Shown here: positions 54,246 through 64,000 of the stretch, in pieces
Layout: each line of letters begins with the position of its first letter
Position numbering within the stretch: the stretch's first letter is position 1
Assembly: GCA_034190875.2 (NCBI GenBank)
Contig: CM067354.1
Coordinates: forward strand, 2,601,539-2,665,538
Length of the DNA stretch: 64,000 nucleotides
Direction: 5' to 3'
Source: Urechis unicinctus
Lineage: Eukaryota > Annelida > Polychaeta > Xenopneusta > Urechidae
The notes under the pieces: generated by a model
What the model saw: only the letters and a program-made list of their open reading frames with translations
The model's database searches: none
Told to the model about the DNA's origin: nothing
Made by a program: the position numbers and the translations under genes

Positions 54246-56525
54246 AAAGTTGATTGGACGAATACTTTGAAAAAACAAAGTGTTCAGTGGAATGCATTTA
54301 TAGATATAGCTGTTGATGCAATCTTACAATATATACCATTCATATACCAAGATGGTTCAATAACAAAGTCAAATAAGCCATCAACAGAAACAATACGCTG
54401 TTGCAGAAGTTTAGGAGAGCAGAACTACATCAAGCTCTCATATTATTAACGAAATAGCAACGTATTAGTAAAACAAAATAAGATAAACGAAAACGCGATT
54501 TTAGGACAGTATAGCAGATCAAATAGAAACAAAATCACAAGCATTTTACGGCTATGCAAGTTCATCACTGAAAACAAAACAAACCGTAGGTGTTCTATTG
54601 GACAGGACCAACTATGTAATTTCTGAGGACAAAGAAAGCACATGATGACGTAATAGTCACTTTGGATTTGTATTTACTTACCCTCGGAATCAATTAGATG
54701 ATTCAAAGATGGTGGTAAATAATAATTATTGCGAATACCTCGTGGTCTGAAATTGTTAACATCGTTTAACCCAAAGAAGGGACCTGGCACAAATAAACTA
54801 GCCACAGAAACATCGCTATCACTTTCTATCATACTCAACCGATCCATCAATGAAGAAACAGTTCAAGATGACTGGAAATATGCTAACGCTAAACCAATAT
54901 TCACAAAAGCTGTCGCAGGCAGCAAGTCAATTACAGCAAATCAGCTTAACATCCATGGTAAGAAAAATAATGGAATCACTTGTTATAGACAAAATCACAG
55001 AACACTTACTTAAACCTAACCAATTAGATAAATCTCAGTATGGTTTTCTGTGTAAGCGGTCACGTCTGCCTAAACATTTGGAATTTCCAGAGTACATTAC
55101 TAAAATGTTAGCTAACAAACTCATGGCCCACCACATCATCGGTATCAACCTATCGGTGGTGCTTAATGGCATCAACCTATCGGTGGTGCTTAATGGCATC
55201 AACCTATCGGTGGTGCTTAATGGCATCAACCTATCGGTGGTGCTTAATGGCATCAACCTATCGGTGGTGCTTAATGGCATCAACCTATCGGTGGTGCTTA
55301 ATGGCATCAACCTATCGGTGGTGCTTAATGGCATCATCCTATCGGTGGTGCTTAATGGCATTGAATGCGATAAGATGAGGGTTATAATTGCCGACCTTCT
55401 GGGGTCGGCACTGGGACCCGTTCATTTCTTAATCTACGAATGATCTAGATAGTGCTGTTTGAATACAGAATGGGTATTTCTACTGCAGATGGTGTGTTTG
55501 GTCCCATTTGGTCAGCATTTGTTCAATGTGACATATAAATATTAGCAATTGCAACAATGCGTGCATCTAATCTCGTAGCCGGCATGTTTAAGTAAGGCTT
55601 TGAAAGAAGATTGTTTGCGCTGACAACTCTTACAACACGGTCTGTCTCAGTGGAAACCTCATCCAGGTATAAATTTTTTTCAATGGATTAGATAACATTA
55701 GTTTTTCCTGTTTAGCGGTGCTGAGAACTTGTTTCTTCAGGAATATTTATACACCTAGACAAAACCTATGGCTAGGACAGGACGAAAAAGATAAAGCCCC
55801 ATGGAAGAGTTTACCAGCCGCAAAACTTTGAGGCAGTTTACTTAACTCTTTTAAGAACCAACTTGCTATAATGAATGTTTCAACTTTATTTGCTTGGTAA
55901 TCGAGTGTTGATGACCATAGACAGGACATCTATGTATCTATGGAACGAACGGTGTTTTTGCCCTGGTCACTCACCATCATTAGGTATTGGGTGGCCATCA
56001 TTGCAAATCATATAATGCTATGGAGCAAACCCAGCAGTATATCAGTCAATAGAACAAGTCTCACGCGGAGAAGTAGCTGGAGGCGAGGTATAGACACGCA
56101 AAATGCACTTTGACACACGTTACCACAAACGCTTCGTAAGCATATATACCACGCAGTCGTAACAACGCACATTGATTATGGTGCGATTCCAGCGACTAGA
56201 ATAAAGGTTATCTATCTGAGCAATTGCAATGCACAAATCTCATCCTAGTTGCACGAACTACGGCTCCTAACATGTAGGTATATTTATCAAATGCATTCGC
56301 TTATATGCACTAGGCAAATACCCACACATCTCTGCGACCCAATTACATCAGACAACCACAATATACGAATAACAATTCACATACGTCCACCACCATTTCA
56401 AAAGCATAAGCCTACGATAACACAAATATAAAGAGGCATATCCATGGAATGACGTGTCGAATGCAAAAAGCGCTGCACAAAATCAAAATTTGTTCTGCAG
56501 AATTTATAAATCTGTATGACTGATT
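54245..56525 (+). mobile_element. Non-LTR retrotransposon fossil, copy C
   Basis: Best preserved of the three. Pieces include KGPGTNKLATE (54780-54810), LTSMVRKIMESLVIDKITEH with LDKSQYGFLCKRSRLP (54950-55070) and DLLGSALGPVHFLIYE (55395-55440), matching RT blocks ending in the GS-LGP-LF-IY motif. A C-terminal region follows at 56290-56430. A 27-bp expansion interrupts the RT. Dead by multiple breaks. Confidence 0.8.
55145..55361. repeat. 27-bp tandem repeat inside RT fossil, 8 copies
   Basis: Eight units of CATCAACCTATCGGTGGTGC plus TTAATGG, giving nine-residue repeats INLSVVLNG in the RT frame. Copies A (about 6722) and B (about 23138) have the unit once. Confidence 0.95.
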
Positions 56526-57149
56526 GGTAATATAGACACACTCGAATGAAAAATAGCATTATTTCGTTACAGTATTAATTCCATTATTGTCAGTAAATGT
56601 GGCTGCTTGAAATATATTACCATATTTAAAATAGGCGTCATATTTAAGCAATCCTGTTGGTACAAATAAATATATAGGAGGCTATTGCAAATTGAATATT
56701 AACATTAATGTCGATACTGGTATTACAACAATAGCCTTTGATTAAGTATATTTGTAATGGGTAAGATGGGCTTTTTTAAAATTTATTATCATTGATCATG
56801 TTCGTATAATTTTAAAGTATGTTTAAGGAAGTATTTCATTTGAATTATTATACTTCGACTAGACTGACTAAAAAATATGTGCTCTGCTGGTGAGTGCCAA
56901 GCTTTGTCAAACAATCTGTGAGTCCGCCCAGCGTACATTTAGAGTGTTGGATAGTTTGTATTCAACTGGGTAATCATGTGCAAACATTAGTGTTGAGAAC
57001 AGAAAGCAGCCACAGTGACGAATCTATTGAGTCAATGCCTCATGAATTGCGTTAGTCGGCGCACAGCAACAGTAGTATACATAGTGGCGGTTCTCAGACA
57101 CCACCACCATCCATACTGTTCTCCCTTTTCTTAGGACCCGACCCCCCAA

Positions 57150-58572
57150 ACGGGGCCAAGGTGGCCCTGCTAGTTTGTAGTTAAACTTGTGTGCCCATAG
57201 GCTAAGGTGTCTACTCTGTTCGCGGCTATCTACCTCAAAGGGAGAGAGTGCTACCTTGTTGACGTGCAGCCAATATATCATATGACTATCACTGCGTAGC
57301 ATGTTCATTCCATGACAGAACTGCTTATTGGTGAACAGTGACGTCATGTACTGTGCATGGCGTAGGTGTTTTTTGACCACAACCTTCTTCACTGCCTTTG
57401 CTTTTTTAATCTCGCCCTCTTCAGACATCAGGATGGAGTGCATCTTAGGGCGCAAGCCTACATACTCCTTGATAGGCACACCAGCGCACTCTTCCTTCAT
57501 CTTCCCTAGCACCTTTCTTGTTTACGTTACTAAACAAGAAATGGGAAGGATCATAGTTGTTGGTATGGAAGAGCTCACCATCTTCTTTTACGTCAGCTGT
57601 GGGGATCTCCAGAAGCAGCGAGTCTGTGTCTGTTTATAGCAGGCCAAGGTCGTTATCATATCTTGACTTTATTGTGTTATAATAGAAGTCATACATCAGG
57701 TGCTTGGAGAGGTCGAATATGCACATACCTACATACACTGATGATTTAAAACTAAGCAAGTCTTGTGAGTATGCAGGGAGGCCAGGTCATCATCGAATAC
57801 TTTATGTCATGCTAAGGCGGGACTGGCCACAAGCCTGCATATTTTGTCCTTTTCTGCCAAGCGCACAATATTGACGTCGACTCGCCTTCTCTATGGTTTT
57901 CCAAACACTGAGTTAGTCCTTCTCAAAGTCGCTAGTGGCAACCTTACGCAGGTCTGTGTTCATGGAAATGTAAGGCTCCATTGAGATGCTCTGATTGAAT
58001 ACAAGCGCACGGTGTATCTAGGTAAGCCTCATTCCCAGAGATAGGTAGAGCTTGAGATTCCTTTAGTGGACCACATAATTCCCTTTATTGCGCAGATTGG
58101 GTACCAGCTTCACAAGTCCATTCCGATGCTCCCTAATGCACCTAGGAGATCCATCTGGTAGTCTGACAACCATTCATTCTGCACAGACATTTGCTCTGGA
58201 GCTAGTGGATAATCATTGTCATCAACATGTAACTCTGCAGGGTATTCCAGATCACATCTGAGTATATATCCGGTTTCGGCATTATCGGGATGGTACTGTG
58301 TATCTGTAGATCGGCCGGCTGATCCACCCACTCAATACCCCGGTAGGCAAAGGTTGACTCATCGCCCACCCAGACAGGTTGTTAGCGTCAAGGTACTGGA
58401 TATAACTCGCTGGCTTATGCTCAAAGGCCTCTATGCACGGGTTATTAGCTTTATCATGGCGATGTGATACCATGCTGATGCCACCGCGCAGGCCATTCTC
58501 AATGAATAGGTGTTTGTCATAGTCAGTGAGAAGCTCGAGCACCATTCCTGTGCTCTTACAAAGTGCGTCCCA
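57150..58572 (-). pseudogene. POLB C-terminal fragment (copy 2)
   Basis: Minus-strand remnant from the region before motif A to the C-terminus. Seen are YLDANNLSGWAMSQ (motif A with Y to S) and an end segment KKVVVKKHLRHAQYM. At motif C it has TDTDS preceded by a TAA where copy 1 has a Tyr codon, and it keeps the MYDFYYN segment that copy 1 lost. Several frameshifts. Confidence 0.85.
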
Positions 58573-58573
58573 T

Positions 58574-59237
58574 GTGCAAATTGTTTTGCCTTTATAGCAT
58601 CGTTAAGTTTTTTTCCCAGTCAAATGGGTCACCTCATTATTTATCACAGAGACTACAGCCTGCAGTTGAGGAACCCACTCAGTCGATCGTTTCCCAGTAA
58701 CCCTGTTCAGCAATTGTGCGGTTAAAGCGTTCCACTATAGTCTGGTCTCAATGGATATTCACATGGCCACACCTGACAGAGACTTCATGATTTGCTAGCA
58801 GCTGATTCACTGCTCCGATAAACTCCCGTCCAGGATCAACCTGAGCAGTTCAGGCTAATGCAACGACCTCGCTTGTATATCCTTTCCAGTGCACCCGCGA
58901 CCTTTTTAGCCTTTTTTTTGGTCAATAGCTGAGCCACTTTGTAGCATGAGGCTACGTCCACCACTGTTAGGGCATAATTGTAAGTCCAGCGTATCACAAC
59001 GTCATGACGAAGAAATGAGAGATCAGCTTGGTGAACCTCATTAGGCCCATACACATCAAATTATGGTTTAGAAATGTGCTTTGGCTTTGACAGGTTTGCC
59101 GTATAGCTTGCTTTGTTAGCCACCCCATGGCAACTTCCTTGAAACCTTTGCGTCTGTTGCAAGCTTCTTGATAGCTGTAATGCCTTTCCAATACCCCTTT
59201 TATGGCTATAGTAGATGGTTTGCATGCATCGATCAAT
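58574..59237 (-). pseudogene. Integrase fragment (copy 2)
   Basis: Corresponds to the N-terminal two thirds of the copy-1 integrase. The start codon is changed (CAT to AAT on the plus strand at 59235-59237), and frameshifts separate EVHQADLSFLRHDVV from the later parts. The deletion junction with POLB lies near 58574. Confidence 0.85.
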
Positions 59238-59259
59238 ATCAAGCAAACACTCAAGTCTC

Positions 59260-59667
59260 CTGCTTAGCAAGTCTGTATGCAACCAGTCCAGTCTCGGCCC
59301 TACCCAGTATAATGAACATCACCTCACGCCTCTTTTGACCATCTGAGGGCTCGTAGAAGTCGGAAAGCTGGGGCTCAGAGTCCAGCGGGTGGACTGATTA
59401 ACCCATAATCATGTAGTACTCACCCATAGGCTCGCCCACATCCCAAAACGTATGCTCGGCATGTCCCTAGCGGTACAGTTGCTCATTGATGAAGTCTTGA
59501 CGCTCAGTTTGTGCCTTGGCCCATGCTGCCTGTGCAGATCGAAGCTGCTTGATTGCCATATTATGGCGTTAACGTTCTGCGTCCACTTGGCTGCTTCGTA
59601 ATTAAGAGAATACAAATTTGCTCCCAGAGAATGCAAGGGCGACAACAAGTAGCGCAATTGAGGCCAT
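59260..59667 (-). pseudogene. Coiled-coil membrane protein remnant (copy 2)
   Basis: Relative of 34859-35281, with the stop codon changed and internal frameshifts. Confidence 0.75.
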
Positions 59668-59863
59668 TACTTCAGTTTATCACCTGGTGTAATCCCTTGT
59701 TTAATTAGCATATCATTCCTGGTCATGGCTAGAGATACATCGGAACTGCCCCACCCAGAGCCATCTTACCGAGCTTGGCATGACCTTTTGACAAACTGGA
59801 AACAACTGCACCTTTGTACAGTGCGTCAACAAGCATTTTTCCATCAGCTATTGGTGTTGTCAT
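59667..59863 (-). pseudogene. Small conserved Polinton protein remnant (copy 2)
   Basis: Relative of 35281-35519, starting MTTPIADGKMLVDALYKGAV. It is in frame where copy 1 slips, but about 40 bases are missing in its middle. Confidence 0.7.
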
Positions 59864-59864
59864 C

Positions 59865-60320
59865 TTATTCCATATAAAAAAGATCCTTTAATTGTAAGTC
59901 CTGAGCAACTAAGGGTTGCTGACTTTTGTGAGTTACCTGTTTAGGGTGTTGTTTGTGTCTGTACCTGTACCGATATCATGACATGCCAACCCAATGCTGC
60001 GGACAACCTAAGGTGGAGTCCATGTTGGCCCAGCCTGCCTTTCAGGAGGCTTGCTTGTTGGCAGCTTCGTCGTTAGCATCTGTAAGCGTGGCCTTAGCAT
60101 CTGTAAGCGTGGCCTTAGCATCTGTAAGCGTGGCCTTAGCATCTGTAAGCGTGGCCTTAGCATCTGTAAGCGTGGCCTTAGCATCTGTAAGCGTGGCCTT
60201 AGCATCTGTATCTGTAAGCGTGGCCTTGGCTTTTCAGAAGCTTATTCTGATTGGCTTTTGTAGGTCACTCACTGATTGGATCACCGCTTTTGCCCATGCT
60301 GTTTGTCAATTGACAGACAT
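59865..60320 (-). pseudogene. Single-pass coiled-coil protein remnant (copy 2)
   Basis: Relative of 35521-35899. The transmembrane part is shortened and the coiled coil is replaced by a 21-bp repeat array. Confidence 0.65.
60068..60232. repeat. 21-bp tandem repeat, ~8 copies
   Basis: AGCATCTGTAAGCGTGGCCT-T repeated about eight times. The 7-residue period equals one heptad of the coiled coil it lies in; copy 1 has one diverged unit at about 35727-35750. Confidence 0.95.
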
Positions 60321-60384
60321 TTAAAGGCGTTTCTTGTAGTGCTATGGTCACTCACTGGTCAAATGACGTATTGACGTTAAGCAT

Positions 60385-60781
60385 GCTCTAGCCAGCTTAG
60401 AGTTCCTCGTCTTCCTCTTCCCCTGCGGTGCTTACTACATTGGTTTTTCCAAATTGACAGCGCTTAACTGTTGTTTAAGCCTCGGTTAATGGAGCTAAAA
60501 ACATACCTAGCGATGATATAGCTCACAAGTCGCAGTGCTAAGCGCTTGCTCAACAAAAGGGTCCGTCTCAAGGTCTGTAATTAGCTTTGACTGGTGTTCT
60601 AGTGGGATTGGTCGAAGCATACAAGCAATACCTTAGTACAGCTGTAGCACGGCCTGACCTAGAGTGCGTTTCATGCTAGCGCCTAGTTGATTCTCATATC
60701 TCACACACAGCTTTGTAATCTTTTCATCATACATTAATTCAACCTGGTCAATTGTAAGGCGCTGATCACCAAGGTACTCAA
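60385..60781 (-). pseudogene. Conserved ~147-aa protein remnant (copy 2)
   Basis: Relative of 36017-36462: EYLGDQRLTIDQVE and GASMKRTLGQAV are readable. A deletion removes its N-terminus and the neighbouring small membrane gene. Confidence 0.75.
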
Positions 60782-60785
60782 GTGG

Positions 60786-61060
60786 TCATGATGCCGGATA
60801 AACCACGGTCACCTCTGAATCATCATACACCCATGACCGCAACTGATAGGTCTCGTTGAAACGTATGGTAGGGCAGAGGATTACAATATGCTTAAAGGCA
60901 CCGAATAAGGGCCCTTTAAGAAGGTCGAGGATGAATACGGTTTTCCCGCATTCTGTCTGCCCACAAACAATAGCCAAACAGGGATCATTTGGATATGTAG
61001 ACTGAGCTGACGAACCATCTTTAATGTTGAGCTCTGCATTCATAAAAGAAATAACATATA
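60786..61060 (-). pseudogene. ATPase N-terminal fragment fused to MCP end (copy 2)
   Basis: Reads VCGQTECGKTVFILDLLKGP (Walker A with Gly to Glu) and stops after the region of ILCPTIRFNE. A short deletion at about 61017 joins the capsid frame (NAELNIKDG) to the ATPase frame, so a single 115-residue ORF spans both genes. Walker B is gone. Confidence 0.8.
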
Positions 61061-61735
61061 GACGTTCAATGCACCGGCCGCCTGTGCATCTTTTTGTGAT
61101 CTGTATGGTGATACCCTCATACACATTATCCACAGCCCTGCCACTACCGTGCAGCTGGTCATCATCACTCGTCCTTAAGTCGCGCCATAGAGCATTCTTA
61201 CTGATAAGGTACTCTCCTAGGGAAAAGTCCCACTGGGGTTTTGTTTACTTGTTGTTGCAAAGGCCTTCGTCACCCCATCCCACTGCTGGTAGTCATGCAT
61301 ACTCTGGACAAAGAGTTGGTTGGGGATGCCCTCAATGGTCACTTCAACTTTAGTAATCTTTGGGTTGTAAAATGATTATGTGGACCGGGCGAATGAGGTA
61401 TTAACTGGGTCTTCAAAGAGCAGTAGGATGCCCTTCATGCTGCGAGCAGGCATGTTCAGATTGATGTTCTTTTTTATTGAATACAAGCTTCCTGTTATGA
61501 AGCACACGCTTATTCAGAATTGCAAGTCGATATGTGAAATGGGTGCGTCCTGGTTGGGTAACCAGGTAACCATGTCATACTCAAAGGAGACCCCATCAAT
61601 TTTGTAGCGTGCGTTGGGGTCGCTCATTGCGTGAATCACGAGGTTGTTGTCGTTGAATGAGAGCTCGTATTCCAGACTGTCACTAAACGCACTCTGGTAG
61701 AATGGCATCTGGCTCTCGAGTAGTTCATAAATGAT
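61030..61735 (-). pseudogene. MCP C-terminal fragment (copy 2)
   Basis: Matches the C-terminal 55% of the capsid protein, for example ELLESQMPFYQSAFSDSLEY and the terminal GITIQITK segment, with frameshifts between. Similarity to copy 1 ends near 61735. Confidence 0.85.
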
Positions 61736-62059
61736 ATCACATGTCAGCAAACCATCAGATAAAGACAAGCCGTTTACGAAATATATGCTATAATACGTGA
61801 ATGCTTACTAAAATAACCTAACTATACATGCTGTTCATAGGAATTCGATACATGCCCCAGATTACTTCCAGGGTAATTAGCTGATACTGGCTGGTGGTAA
61901 ATAATGCTGAGAAGTTTTCTTTTACTGTATTATTGCCAGTCCTTAATCTGTTATTCCTACATCCATCATTTCATCAGCTACTTCAGGTGTAAAGTTAAAT
62001 CACATTTACACAAAATGCAATATGTTTAGTTGAGCATGTATGTTGTCTCCATTATCAAT

Positions 62060-64000
<1,941 letters not shown>

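Larger units (their letters stand above)
48490..57070. repeat. Composite interspersed repeat, copy C
   Basis: Collinear with copy A from about 1540: same promoter-proximal leader (48520-48740), AT leader, G-rich minisatellite, then a huge 39-bp array, the non-LTR fossil and the trailer. It is cut at 57070 by Polinton copy 2, a few bases after CGCACAGCA, the point at which copies A and B continue. Confidence 0.7.
57071..61735. mobile_element. Polinton/Maverick copy 2, internally deleted
   Basis: Starts AGTAGTATAC with TGGCGGTTCTC close behind, the same tip as the TIR of copy 1 (AGTAGTATAGGGAGTAGCGG). The rest of the TIR is missing. Then follow in copy-1 order: polymerase C-terminal part, integrase (after a deletion matching about 31.0-34.1 kb of copy 1), four small genes, an ATPase N-terminus fused to the capsid C-terminus, and a capsid fragment. 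Everything right of mid-capsid and the right TIR are absent. Many stops: a dead copy of the same family, older or less constrained than copy 1. Confidence 0.92.

Noticed and set aside
57024..57150. Extended C-terminus of the copy-2 polymerase
   Set aside because: The frame runs through the TIR tip into repeat C; the extra residues are read-through, not protein.

Overview
The window reads as metazoan nuclear DNA. It has multi-exon genes for extracellular proteins whose splice phases agree, very long (TA)n tracts, many minisatellites, and fossils of several eukaryotic transposon classes. A marine invertebrate, perhaps a mollusc or other lophotrochozoan, fits the EGF/WSC/Ig content and the type of giant transposon, but the species assignment is inference only.

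The main element is a nearly complete Polinton/Maverick (polintovirus-type) transposon at 28978-44351 (about 15.4 kb). It has 276-279 bp terminal inverted repeats (TIRs) that begin AGTAGTATAGGG, flanked by a 5-bp target duplication TAAAT. The left two thirds is read on the minus strand. From the left TIR it holds a small coiled-coil protein, protein-primed DNA polymerase B (three frame breaks), a Cys-rich zinc protein, an RVE integrase, four small virion- or membrane-like proteins, the packaging ATPase and the double-jelly-roll major capsid protein. The right third is mostly plus strand: a long coiled-coil/membrane protein, a convergent minus-strand conserved protein, a candidate minor capsid protein, a fibre-like protein with phage-type tail repeats, a two-helix membrane protein and a YqaJ/lambda-type exonuclease that ends 8 bp before the right TIR. 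Replication (polymerase, exonuclease), integration, packaging and capsid functions are all present; I see no adenain-type protease. Several reading frames break at homopolymer runs while the TIRs stay about 98% identical, so assembly indels are a real alternative to decay.

A second, heavily deleted member of the same Polinton family lies at 57071 to about 61735. Its left tip (AGTAGTATA) sits inside a retroelement-derived repeat. It retains polymerase, integrase, small-protein, ATPase and capsid fragments in the same order.

Other layout: 0.2-0.8 kb TA/TG microsatellite; 1.5-7.9, 21.0-24.9 and 48.5-57.1 kb, three copies of a composite interspersed repeat that carries a G-rich ~35-bp minisatellite and fossils of a non-LTR retrotransposon (APE endonuclease + reverse transcriptase); 8.4-16.0 kb, a minus-strand immunoglobulin-domain gene with introns full of minisatellites (44, 57, 72, 27, 36 and 52 bp units); 18.3-20.9 kb and 28.3-45 kb, two paralogous copies of an EGF/WSC-domain locus, the second split by the Polinton; 24.9-26.9 kb, further minisatellites; 45.4-48.3 kb, a decayed Ty3/Gypsy pol gene; 50.5-54.2 kb, a 39-bp satellite of roughly 95 copies that grew from a segment still single-copy in the repeat at 5.8 kb; 61.7-64 kb, AT repeats and sequence with no recognisable gene.
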